A stretch of DNA of 12,250 bases. Origin: Chlamydiales bacterium. GTDB lineage: Bacteria > Chlamydiota > Chlamydiia > Chlamydiales > JAACFD01. The translations under genes were made by a program, and so were the position numbers. The notes below the pieces were generated by a model. It was not told where the DNA came from, did no database searches, and worked only from the letters and a program-made list of their open reading frames with translations. Below, piece after piece: positions 1 through 6,987 of this stretch. Position 1 is the first letter of the stretch. Each line of letters starts with the position of its first letter. Location: assembly GCA_009937555.1 (NCBI GenBank), contig JAACFD010000031.1, positions 1 through 12,250 of the forward strand, in the 5' to 3' direction.

Positions 1-46
1 CTAAGTAAATTAAAATTTAAATTATAAAGTGTGTAAATAAATTGAT

Positions 47-727
47 ATGAGTTACTTAATTTTACTGCGCCATGGGCAGTCTATGTGGAATCAAGCAGAC
101 CTTTTTACAGGTTGGGTAGATGTCCCTTTAAGCGAAAAAGGAATTGAAGAAGCTATTAAAGCTGGTGAAACCATAAAGGATTTACCTATAGATGTGATAT
201 TTGTCTCCTCTTTAATACGCTCTCAAATGACAGCTATGATCGCTATGAGCAAGCATAGTTCAGGTAAAGTCCCTATTTTTCTCCATCCAGAGAATGATAA
301 AATGCGAGACTGGGGTAAGACAGGAGTGGCAAAAGAGAGCCTATCCACAGTAGATGTGCACATGGCTTGGGAGTTAAACGAGAGGATGTATGGTGACCTT
401 CAAGGCCTTAATAAGGAGCAGACGCGGCAAGAGTTTGGTAAAGAACAGGTACAAATATGGCGCCGCTCTTATGATACCCCTCCTCCTAACGGAGAGAGCT
501 TAGAAATGACAGCAAGCAGATCTATACCTTATTTTGAAGAAACTATCGTTTCAAAGCTTAATAAAGGAAATAACGTATTAATTTCTGCTCATGGTAACTC
601 TCTTCGCTCAATTTTAATGCACATTGATGGACTTACTAAAGAAGAAGTTGTAAAATTAGAGATTCCTACAGGTAAGCCAATAATTTATAGTTATGAAAAA
701 GGGGAATTTCTAAAACAAGATGACTAG
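47..727 (+). CDS. gpmA: 2,3-bisphosphoglycerate-dependent phosphoglycerate mutase
   Basis: Interconverts 3- and 2-phosphoglycerate in cytosolic glycolysis/gluconeogenesis through a phosphohistidine. The 226-residue protein opens with the histidine-phosphatase motif LLRHGQS, with catalytic His9. It continues with FTGWVDVPLSEKG (20-32), ERMYGDLQG (112-120, acid Glu112), WRRSYDTPPP (138-147) and the second histidine in SAHGNSLRS (His182), so all catalytic residues are present. Against E. coli GpmA (about 250 residues) it has a longer stretch before ERMYG and a much shorter loop after TPPP; I recall chlamydial enzymes being about 226 residues. The upstream 46 bases are very AT-rich with no clear Shine-Dalgarno. 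The ATG fits the family N terminus. The stop overlaps the next start by 8 bases, suggesting co-transcription and translational coupling with the NifS-like gene. Confidence 0.96.
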   Translation: MSYLILLRHGQSMWNQADLFTGWVDVPLSEKGIEEAIKAGETIKDLPIDVIFVSSLIRSQMTAMIAMSKHSSGKVPIFLHPENDKMRDWGKTGVAKESLSTVDVHMAWELNERMYGDLQGLNKEQTRQEFGKEQVQIWRRSYDTPPPNGESLEMTASRSIPYFEETIVSKLNKGNNVLISAHGNSLRSILMHIDGLTKEEVVKLEIPTGKPIIYSYEKGEFLKQDD

Positions 728-1865
728 TATCTATCTAGATAACGCGACTATTACTAAGCCTTCTAAACGCGCTACAGAAGAAAGTTTATGTTTTCATGAA
801 AAATATTGGGGGAGTTTTAGTGCCCCACACGACAAAGCTAAGGAGCTTGATCCTTATGTTAAAAGAAGCTACCAAAGAATTTATTCCTTGCTAGGAGCTA
901 GTCATGAGGCAACAACAATCTTTTGCGCCTCTCAAGCCGAAGCTATTAACCATGTCATCTTCTCAGCTTATCATGATGTAAGCCGACAAACTGGTAAAAA
1001 TCAATTTGTAACAGCAATTACAGATGAAGCCCCTCAGATGATGTGCCTTTCACGTTTAGAAGAGACGGGCGGGTATGCGCGCTATATAGAAGTGGATAGT
1101 CACGGTGTTATTACTCCAGAAGCTCTTGAAGATGTTTTAAACCCTCGTACAGCACTTGTATCTATATCATGGGCAAATGCAATGACGGGAGTTATTCACC
1201 CTATAGAGGAGCTTGCAGAGGTCTGCAAAAGAAGGGGCGTTTTATTTCACGTAGATGCCTCACATGTTTTGGGAAGAGTGTATATTGACTTAGAGGAAGT
1301 CAACCCTGACTTCTTAACCTTTTCTGGACAGCTGCTACATGCTCCAAAAGGTTCAGGGGTTCTATATATACGCAACGGTTTAGAATTTAGTCCTTTTATA
1401 CTAGGGGGCCTTGACCAAGGGGGTCTTCGAGCAGGTGACCTAGATATAGCCTCACTTTTTTCGCTTGGCATTGCATGTGAAGAGGCACAAAACAGCCTTG
1501 ATTTTGTAGGTATGGAAATAGCCAGGTTAAAACAGTTTTTTGAGAAAGAACTTAATAAACTAGAAGCGACTACTGTTTTATTTGATAAGTCTTTACGTTT
1601 GCCTACTTCTACTTGTGTGGCCTTCCTAGGGGTGCACCAGGAGGCTATGTTGCACCATTTAAATAGCCAAAAGCTTTACGGTTGTTTTGGAGGGGGAAGT
1701 TTTCAGAAAATTTCTCTGCTACTGCAATCTTGTGGGATTGATCCAGCAGTAGCGCATAGCGCTTTAAATTTTACTCTAAGCAAAGAAACTTCTCCGGAAG
1801 ATATTTCAAAAGCTATTGAGATTATAAAAAAGTCTTTACACTACTTTCGTAAACTTAGTGATTAG
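720..1865 (+). CDS. NifS/IscS-fold (class V aminotransferase) protein lacking the PLP lysine
   Basis: The 381 residues have the length and layout of IscS/NifS cysteine desulfurases. Landmarks are IYLDNATITKPS (4-15), GSFSAPHDKAKEL (31-43), TGVIHPIEELAEVC (156-169), VLFHVDAS (174-181), LTFSGQLLHAPKGSGVLY (199-216) and LRAGDLDIASLFSLG (236-250). Aligned by eye to IscS, the SxHK motif that holds the cofactor reads SGQL, so His becomes Gln204 and the Schiff-base Lys becomes Leu205. The PLP-stacking His is Ala104, the phosphate-loop Thr is Ala73, and NNE is NAM (153-155). Asp179 and Ser202 remain. The mobile-loop region reads GCFGGGSFQ, with no cysteine in the GSAC position, although Cys322 is close by. 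Ordinary PLP desulfurase chemistry is therefore unlikely. The gene is intact and overlaps gpmA, and a nifU-like gene lies one gene downstream. Fold assignment is firm; activity is doubtful. Confidence 0.88.
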   Translation: MTSIYLDNATITKPSKRATEESLCFHEKYWGSFSAPHDKAKELDPYVKRSYQRIYSLLGASHEATTIFCASQAEAINHVIFSAYHDVSRQTGKNQFVTAITDEAPQMMCLSRLEETGGYARYIEVDSHGVITPEALEDVLNPRTALVSISWANAMTGVIHPIEELAEVCKRRGVLFHVDASHVLGRVYIDLEEVNPDFLTFSGQLLHAPKGSGVLYIRNGLEFSPFILGGLDQGGLRAGDLDIASLFSLGIACEEAQNSLDFVGMEIARLKQFFEKELNKLEATTVLFDKSLRLPTSTCVAFLGVHQEAMLHHLNSQKLYGCFGGGSFQKISLLLQSCGIDPAVAHSALNFTLSKETSPEDISKAIEIIKKSLHYFRKLSD

Positions 1866-1883
1866 AGAGTGATTTTTTTATCT

Positions 1884-1893
1884 ACCTTATAGT
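1884..1893 (+). promoter_or_regulatory. Possible -10 region upstream of the 477-residue gene
   Basis: ACCTTATAGT contains a TATAGT hexamer about 37 bases before the ATG, after a T-rich run. The same nine bases ACCTTATAG, also preceded by GATTTTTT, occur before rodA at 6964-6972. No convincing -35 hexamer lies at the usual distance, so this is a tentative call. Confidence 0.3.
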
Positions 1894-1918
1894 AAACTCT
1901 TTCTGACAACAATCAGTC

Positions 1919-1924
1919 AGGAGG
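1919..1924 (+). promoter_or_regulatory. Strong Shine-Dalgarno for the 477-residue gene
   Basis: A perfect AGGAGG lies 6 bases before the ATG at 1931. It is the best ribosome-binding site in the left block and fixes this start. Confidence 0.8.
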
Positions 1925-1930
1925 AAATGA

Positions 1931-3364
1931 ATGTCTACTATTTCAACTCTATCTAAAGGCCATAAGCAGGTATTGCTACACCTTAACCAAGCTTTTTACA
2001 ATAAAAGATTGCATGACCCACACTATCACCCGTCTTCAAAGGAAGCCGAAAGGGTTCGGCAAATACATCTTACTGAGGCTTCAAGAGGAGAAGTATCAAA
2101 ACTAAGTCCTATGACAGCCAGAGCAGTTAGGCAAGTAGGTCAAGATAGGCTGGGAGAATGCGAGACAGAGGTTCATTTAATTGTAGCTAGAGTTTTAAAC
2201 CTTTGCACTGAGGATCGGGTAGATCCTGATCATCCCTTTTTAAAATCGGTTTTAAATCGTCTAAAAGAAGTTTTTGATAAAGATTTAGTCTTAGATCATG
2301 ATCCTGCTGAAAACGAAAGTAAACTCTGGGCTTTTTTACAGGCTCAATTTCAAAAAGTTAGTTTAGAGGATCCTGGTGGTGTAGTTGTCACAGCAGGGGA
2401 AGAAGAGCACAAGGTTTTTATGCTTTTTTCGGTTTTACTGCTGGAGTTTCACTCTCATGCACATCTACTCAAAGATGGGGAGCGAGAGGAGCTTTCGAAA
2501 GAATTTATAGGTTTGTGTAGGCGCTTTACAAATTTATATTTTGATAGTTTTTTTGCTGAGGAAAGAGGCTCGTTAGAAGCCGAATATGCTAATATCCGTG
2601 AAATGGACGCTTCAGAGCAAGCGAATCTAGTCTTAGATTACTATTTACTACTAACACGTTGCTTTTTGCAAGACGAGCGTATTAAAGCTGAAGTTAGTGT
2701 TGCAAGTGAGGGAGAGGGGGCTAGCGCTAAGGTTTTGCTTCTCCATAACCTTATGCAAACATCTTATGGAAGCTTTTTACCTGGTTTGGGCACAGCACTG
2801 TTACTACGGGCTAAAAAAATCCAAAGGAAAGAGAGCTTTCAGAAGGTTATGAAAATTGCATCAGGGGCTCTAAGTGTACTAGTTGCTAACTACTCTGTAT
2901 CTTTGTACCGAGAATCAGCTAAAACTATGGGCAAAAAAATACAGGAACTTAAAAGTGATAGTAAACTATTTAGTAAGGCCCACTATCTTATACTAGGAGG
3001 GTTTAAAAGGTGTATTTACCCTTATATTCACCAACTGAATACAAATAGGCAGCTTTCATTAGCCCTTTTTGGCGCCCTTACAGCTATTTTACTTGCAGGC
3101 TGGGTCAGTGATAATAAATATGCAGAAAAGGCATCTAATGCTGTAGCAACAGGCCTAGAGACCTTTCTTACCATTAACATGTTAGGTAAGGTAATCTCAA
3201 TGCAATCAAAAAAATGGGCTGTTAGGCTAATCAACTTTCTAGGGGAAAAATGCATGGGCCGCTTTCAAGAGAAAGTAGTGGAGCACTTACTAGATGATAA
3301 AACTTCTTTGAATGAATTGATTAAAATGAAGCGATTCATACAATCTATGAGGGTAAAAGATTAA
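1931..3364 (+). CDS. Unrecognised 477-residue protein with hydrophobic C-terminal segments, between nifS-like and nifU-like genes
   Basis: I do not recognise a family. Residues 1-300 look soluble, mostly helical and rich in charged residues, with many His residues near the start (HYHP at 31-34) and a cysteine-poor composition. The C-terminal part has one clear hydrophobic helix (about 375-391, LSLALFGALTAILLAGW). Two weaker ones lie at about 307-323 and 404-423. It ends in a basic tail. There is no signal peptide at the N terminus. The spacing of hydrophobic stretches could suit an inner-membrane protein or a secreted membrane-inserting effector, but nothing here decides between them. The gene follows the NifS-like stop by 65 bases with its own strong AGGAGG, and the NifU-like gene starts 19 bases after its stop, so it probably shares their transcript. 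A role linked to Fe-S chemistry would rest on position alone. Confidence 0.85.
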   Translation: MSTISTLSKGHKQVLLHLNQAFYNKRLHDPHYHPSSKEAERVRQIHLTEASRGEVSKLSPMTARAVRQVGQDRLGECETEVHLIVARVLNLCTEDRVDPDHPFLKSVLNRLKEVFDKDLVLDHDPAENESKLWAFLQAQFQKVSLEDPGGVVVTAGEEEHKVFMLFSVLLLEFHSHAHLLKDGEREELSKEFIGLCRRFTNLYFDSFFAEERGSLEAEYANIREMDASEQANLVLDYYLLLTRCFLQDERIKAEVSVASEGEGASAKVLLLHNLMQTSYGSFLPGLGTALLLRAKKIQRKESFQKVMKIASGALSVLVANYSVSLYRESAKTMGKKIQELKSDSKLFSKAHYLILGGFKRCIYPYIHQLNTNRQLSLALFGALTAILLAGWVSDNKYAEKASNAVATGLETFLTINMLGKVISMQSKKWAVRLINFLGEKCMGRFQEKVVEHLLDDKTSLNELIKMKRFIQSMRVKD

Positions 3365-3383
3365 AATAGGTTAATGCTTACTT

Positions 3384-4160
3384 ATGTCATTACAGCAGTT
3401 ATGTTCCAAATATCCTTGGGCTTTGTATAGCAAGAAACTAAAAAACAAATTATCTTTACTTAGGTGTATGGGGGCTTTTTCTGATGAAGAGGCCCAGAGT
3501 AAAGGACTTCGATTGGTTTCAATAAAAAAAGGGACTAAAGAAGAAGGTTGTGAGCTCTCTATATATTGGCTCTTAGATGAAGAGGATGCAAGTGTAGTAG
3601 ACGCTAAATTCCAAGCTTTTGCGCCAACAGCTCTTTTGGGAGCAGCTGAAGCTGCGTGTATGCTGTCAATAGGCAAGACTTATGAACAAGCTTCCCGCAT
3701 TGGAGCGGATATGCTCGATGCTTTTTTTCAAGATAAGCATGGCGAAGAGGCCTTTCCGACAGCTGTTGCTAGTCAGGTGAATTTAGTAGTAGAAGCTTTA
3801 GAGGGGTTAGCAGCAAGCTGCAGCGATGTGCCTTTACCTGCTGAGCTAAAAAGCCCTTTACCTTCTTCAGGTAAGGAGAGCATTGATAGCAAGCAATTAG
3901 TTGAAGACTTTGAAAAGCTTTCTTTAAAAGCTAAATTGCAGTTAATCAAAGATGTTGTGGAAAAGGAAATTCAGCCTTTCGTAGCTCTTGATGGAGGTGG
4001 TGTAGAAGTACTCAACCTGATGAATGGTAATGAAGTGATCATAGCCTATCAGGGAGCTTGTGTGGGATGCTTTTCGGCTGTGGGTAGTACGTTAAACTCT
4101 ATACAACAGATTCTGCAGCAAAAGGTGCATCCTTCTTTGATTGTAACCCCAGAACTATAG
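3384..4160 (+). CDS. NifU-like protein: degenerate IscU-like domain plus Nfu domain
   Basis: The 258-residue protein has an N-terminal IscU-like domain (about 10-145), a linker (about 146-175) and a C-terminal Nfu domain (about 180-250). The Nfu part is well conserved: ALDGGGVEVLNL (201-212), then GACVGCFSAVGSTL (224-237), where Cys226 and Cys229 form the CxxC that bridges a cluster between two subunits. In the first domain VVDAKFQAFAPTA (71-83) aligns with the IscU segment DARFKTYGCGSA, so the second cluster cysteine is Pro81. The third falls on Ala or Ser near 129-130. Cys56 could match the first after a one-residue gap. The protein may thus deliver or carry Fe-S clusters through its Nfu half without scaffolding on the first. 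It is the last gene of the + strand block, with a terminator 38 bases downstream and only a weak AATAGG-like ribosome site. Confidence 0.87.
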   Translation: MSLQQLCSKYPWALYSKKLKNKLSLLRCMGAFSDEEAQSKGLRLVSIKKGTKEEGCELSIYWLLDEEDASVVDAKFQAFAPTALLGAAEAACMLSIGKTYEQASRIGADMLDAFFQDKHGEEAFPTAVASQVNLVVEALEGLAASCSDVPLPAELKSPLPSSGKESIDSKQLVEDFEKLSLKAKLQLIKDVVEKEIQPFVALDGGGVEVLNLMNGNEVIIAYQGACVGCFSAVGSTLNSIQQILQQKVHPSLIVTPEL

Positions 4161-4198
4161 ACCTAGTAAAAAGTTATTTTCTTATATAGATCAAAAAA

Positions 4199-4233
4199 AA
4201 AGACGGGTTAAGCAAAGAGCTAAACCCGTCTTT
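4199..4233. terminator. Hairpin terminator between convergent genes
   Basis: Arms 4199-4213 and 4219-4233 form a 15-pair stem with one A·A mismatch around a 5-base loop (core GACGGGTT/AACCCGTC). On the - strand the stem runs straight into a long T tract (A run 4193-4201 on +), so it is best as the terminator of the 595-residue gene. On the + strand only TTT then A-rich sequence follows, so it would serve nifU less strongly. Confidence 0.85.
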
Positions 4234-4257
4234 AAAATATACTTATTAAGCGTATGC

Positions 4258-6045
4258 TTAGGCAGTAGCTAATCGGAGAATCGCAGCTTCTACGTGGCGA
4301 CGACACTTTCTGTCTAAGTCTGCAAGAGCTTGGATAACGCTAAGCTTTTGCTTCGCTGCTTGTGCAGCATTAACATATACTCTAGCATCATTAGCATAAA
4401 CACTAAGAGTGTTTTTATTTAAAGCATCTTGAGCAGCATCACGCTCAGCTGCTTTCTCTGCTAGTCCTGTTTCACTCATTCTTAACTCAATTTGAGCAAC
4501 TACAAGCTTAGCTACTAAACTTGACTTTGCAGCAGCTTTAGCTAGAGCTAAATTTTTAGTGTCATCAGCAGTTAAGCCATCAACAGCTTTCATTAAAGGC
4601 TCTAGTTTAGCAATTAGAGCTTTAGTATCTTTAAGATCTTGAGCATGCTTTGTTTTAGCTTCACCCTCTAACTTTGACACATCAGCAGACTCTAGTGTAG
4701 CTAGTTCTGCTTTAGCAGCTTTAAGCTCAGCATCAGATTTAGTAACTTCAGCAGTTAGTTTAGCAAGAGTTTTTGCAATTGCTAGCTGTGATTTTTCAAG
4801 CTCTTTAACTTCAGCTTCAAGCTTAAGTAAAGCATCTAGCTGAACTTTGTGAGCAGTTCTAGCATCTGTTAGAGCTAACGTTTTTAAGTTTTCAGGATCT
4901 GTAGCTGCTAGTACTTGAGCTTCTTCTTTGGTCATTAGAACTTTACCATCAGCATTGGGATTAAGAGCCCCTGTACCTTCTGTCGTAACGAAAGCTAGCT
5001 TATCGATATTAGGGAAAACAATAAATTTGAATAAAGCTGGGTTTCTAACTAAGGCTGTTGCTGATTTATCAGCTTGTGCTACATGGTCAGCAAGAAGTAG
5101 TAGCATAGAAAGATCTTTATTCATTCTAATATCTAAAGGTCTGTCTTCTTTGCTTGTTAGAGCAGCACGTAGATCAGCAGCAACAGGGTATAGTTTAGAT
5201 AGCTCAGCATGGAATTCTCTCTCAGCAGTTTCAAGATCTGTTTGAAGACCTGCAAGTTCATCTGCTCTACCAGCATCCTCTCTTGCTGCTTTCAGATCTC
5301 TCCAAGCTGTATCTACAACACGGTATTTAGCTTCATATGCGCCTAGCTGTCTTGAATAGGCACCATAAGTATCCTGGTAAGCAACAACTTTATCAGCTGA
5401 CTTAAGAACAAGCTTTACAGGTTGGCCGTTTTCAGTTTTTTCACCGTTATTTTCAAAAGTAACAAGAGTATCAACAACTAATTTTACTAGTGCATCTACT
5501 TTTTTATCATCAGCATCAGAGAAAATACCTAGGTGTGCATTTTCACCAGACTTGATTAGAGCTTTTACAGCATCTTTAATTGCTGTTTCAGCTGCAGCTT
5601 GGTTGTCAAAGGGTTTTCCTGCTACACTGTGTAGTAGGGTGTTCATACCAGAAACTCTTGCAATTTGGTTTCTGTATTGGCTTAGCATACTAGTTGCTAC
5701 TGCTTCTCTTGCTAGTGAATACGTAGAACCTAGTGCTGCAAGAGTCTCCTCTTTAGGGTCAGCCGCATAATTAGATAATAGCGCTCTAGCATCCGCTTTT
5801 TTTGCTCTTACAGCTTCTATAAATGAAGAGATTTTATCAAGCTGCGCTGCAACTGTTTTTGCTTGAGCCCTAGTCGCTGTGTCATCTTGAGTTGTAGTTT
5901 TTGATGAATTGTATAATTTTACAGCTACAGCTCCTGCTGCAACAAGTAATAAACCAGCACCGATTTGGTACTGCTTTGATTGTGGTAGAAAACCTTGTGC
6001 TTGTCTAACAAGATTTTTAACTGATGATGGTATTGATAATGCCAT
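4258..6045 (-). CDS. Unrecognised alanine-rich, single-TM, coiled-coil protein
   Basis: No family recognised. The 595 residues comprise a short basic-amphipathic N terminus, one hydrophobic helix (about 26-45, YQIGAGLLLVAAGAVAVKLY), and a long, almost wholly helical tail. About 110 residues (18%) are alanine and only one is cysteine (Cys581). Heptad-like Leu/Ala/Lys/Glu patterns suggest coiled coils at about 245-285, 397-485 and 515-545. A less repetitive stretch around 300-395 (containing FKFIVFPNIDKLAFV) may be a small globular insert. The start was chosen at 6045 because AAGGAG precedes it by 7 bases; an in-frame GTG at 6120 would add 25 hydrophobic residues but has no ribosome site. It is probably membrane-anchored, with the tail on one face. 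A structural, periplasmic or host-interaction role is possible but unproved. It ends in its own strong hairpin terminator. Confidence 0.85.
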   Translation of the reverse strand: MALSIPSSVKNLVRQAQGFLPQSKQYQIGAGLLLVAAGAVAVKLYNSSKTTTQDDTATRAQAKTVAAQLDKISSFIEAVRAKKADARALLSNYAADPKEETLAALGSTYSLAREAVATSMLSQYRNQIARVSGMNTLLHSVAGKPFDNQAAAETAIKDAVKALIKSGENAHLGIFSDADDKKVDALVKLVVDTLVTFENNGEKTENGQPVKLVLKSADKVVAYQDTYGAYSRQLGAYEAKYRVVDTAWRDLKAAREDAGRADELAGLQTDLETAEREFHAELSKLYPVAADLRAALTSKEDRPLDIRMNKDLSMLLLLADHVAQADKSATALVRNPALFKFIVFPNIDKLAFVTTEGTGALNPNADGKVLMTKEEAQVLAATDPENLKTLALTDARTAHKVQLDALLKLEAEVKELEKSQLAIAKTLAKLTAEVTKSDAELKAAKAELATLESADVSKLEGEAKTKHAQDLKDTKALIAKLEPLMKAVDGLTADDTKNLALAKAAAKSSLVAKLVVAQIELRMSETGLAEKAAERDAAQDALNKNTLSVYANDARVYVNAAQAAKQKLSVIQALADLDRKCRRHVEAAILRLATA

Positions 6046-6052
6046 TTTATTT

Positions 6053-6058
6053 CTCCTT
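6053..6058 (-). promoter_or_regulatory. Shine-Dalgarno fixing the start of the coiled-coil protein
   Basis: On the - strand AAGGAG (then AA) lies 7 bases before the ATG at 6045. It favours MALSIPSS as the true N terminus over the upstream GTG at 6120. Confidence 0.8.
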
Positions 6059-6125
6059 AAAATATAAAAGAATACTCTTATTAAGATGAATAAATTAACT
6101 AATTTAAACAATGTTGTCACGTAAA

Positions 6126-6144
6126 AACATACGATAAGTATGTT
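6126..6144. repeat. Perfect 7-base inverted repeat downstream of birA
   Basis: AACATAC and GTATGTT flank a 5-base spacer, and a further ATATGTT lies just to the right. On the - strand the second arm is followed by a short T run, so it could act as a weak AT-rich terminator for birA. It could also be an operator for the coiled-coil gene, whose ATG is about 80 bases further. The sequence does not choose between these. Confidence 0.45.
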
Positions 6145-6195
6145 AAGAATATGTTTAGCGATCAGCTTTAAAAAAAATAGTGGTAAAAATGAGGC

Positions 6196-6918
6196 TTAGA
6201 AGTGAGGTGGGGAGCTTATAGAAAAAATTTTATTATCTACATCTTGAATGATAAAATCGCCCTCAAGATCTATCTCAAGGATCTTTCCGCTTATTTTTTT
6301 GCCCTTGTTATTAAAATGGTATACTTTATTAGATGGCAGAAATAAGTGCTTGAAATCTTTTGAAAGGAACTTGAAACCATCAGAAATAAAAAGAGGTAGT
6401 TTTTGATGTAGATTATCAATTAATAATTTTAAAACAACCGTTGGTAGTAGTTTTTCACTAGTAAAACTACTAAGCGCACAGGCTATTTTGTCTAGTTCTG
6501 AGGGTATACTTGCATTTATGTTAACGCCTACTCCTAAAATAATGTAGTGGAAGTGTTCGTCGCATGAGGCTGTTTCACATAAAATACCACCACATTTTTT
6601 GCCAGATAGGAATAAGTCATTGGGCCATTTTATTTTTACATTAATCCCTTGTTTATTAATGGCTTGAGATATTATCAAAGCGCTTGCAACACCTAGTAGG
6701 TGCAGCTGTTTAGGGAGCTTTGGAAGAAATAGTATGTAAGAAAAGTATAAGTTTCCTTCTGGAGAGTCCCATGAGCGGTTAAATTGTCCTCTACCTTTTG
6801 TCTGTTTATCTGCATGTACGACGTATGTTTTTGATTTATCCCAGCTATTTAATTGCTCTTTGGCATAGTCATTTGTAGAGGGAAGGGAAGGAAAATGTAG
6901 AAATTCTATTTGGCTCAT
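6196..6918 (-). CDS. birA: Biotin-protein ligase (biotin-[acetyl-CoA-carboxylase] ligase)
   Basis: Activates biotin with ATP to biotinyl-AMP and transfers it to the biotin carrier lysine of acetyl-CoA carboxylase, in the cytosol. The 240-residue protein has the class I ligase motifs in order: SLPSTNDYAKEQ (11-22), the biotin/AMP loop TKGRGQFNRSWDSPEGNLYFS (40-60), VKIKWPNDLFL (94-104) followed by GKKCGGILCE (106-115), and LGVGVNIN (128-135). A small C-terminal domain follows to residue 240. There is no N-terminal helix-turn-helix, so unlike E. coli BirA it should not repress biotin genes. It lies divergent from rodA, 69 bases apart, a pairing I also recall in Chlamydia. It may be co-transcribed with the coiled-coil gene downstream, unless the weak hairpin at 6126-6144 separates them. 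Confidence 0.95.
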   Translation of the reverse strand: MSQIEFLHFPSLPSTNDYAKEQLNSWDKSKTYVVHADKQTKGRGQFNRSWDSPEGNLYFSYILFLPKLPKQLHLLGVASALIISQAINKQGINVKIKWPNDLFLSGKKCGGILCETASCDEHFHYIILGVGVNINASIPSELDKIACALSSFTSEKLLPTVVLKLLIDNLHQKLPLFISDGFKFLSKDFKHLFLPSNKVYHFNNKGKKISGKILEIDLEGDFIIQDVDNKIFSISSPPHF

Positions 6919-6963
6919 TTAAAAAAATCGGGCATAAGTAGCTGTTTTGAAGTAGGATTTTTT

Positions 6964-6980
6964 ACCTTATAGGCTATACT
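6964..6980 (+). promoter_or_regulatory. Possible rodA promoter -10 region
   Basis: Two -10-like hexamers, TATAGG (6968-6973) and TATACT (6975-6980), lie just before the rodA ATG at 6988. TTGAAG at 6947-6952 is the only -35-like element and is poorly spaced. If TATACT were used, transcription would start essentially at the ATG. No clear Shine-Dalgarno precedes rodA. Confidence 0.35.
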
Positions 6981-6987
6981 AGGCAAT

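Noticed and set aside
720..1865. Reading the NifS-like gene as a decaying pseudogene.
   Set aside because: The frame is full length with no stop or frameshift, and fold-defining motifs are kept. Substitutions cluster in the cofactor pocket, which fits altered function better than random decay.
3371..3676. Open frame on the - strand opposite the start of the nifU-like gene.
   Set aside because: It lies wholly opposite the NifU-like coding region, shows no domain or ribosome site, and has shadow-type composition. Similar frames opposite nifS, fusA and the coiled-coil gene were rejected for the same reason.
4258..6045. Histone-like (Hc2-type) protein, because of the Ala/Lys-rich composition.
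   Set aside because: It has a TM helix, many acidic residues and a heptad pattern rather than the short basic pentamer repeats of chlamydial Hc2.
6046..6120. GTG start at 6120 giving the coiled-coil protein a 25-residue hydrophobic, signal-like N terminus.
   Set aside because: No ribosome-binding site precedes it, while AAGGAG sits 7 bases before the ATG at 6045. The added stretch looks like translated AT-rich leader.
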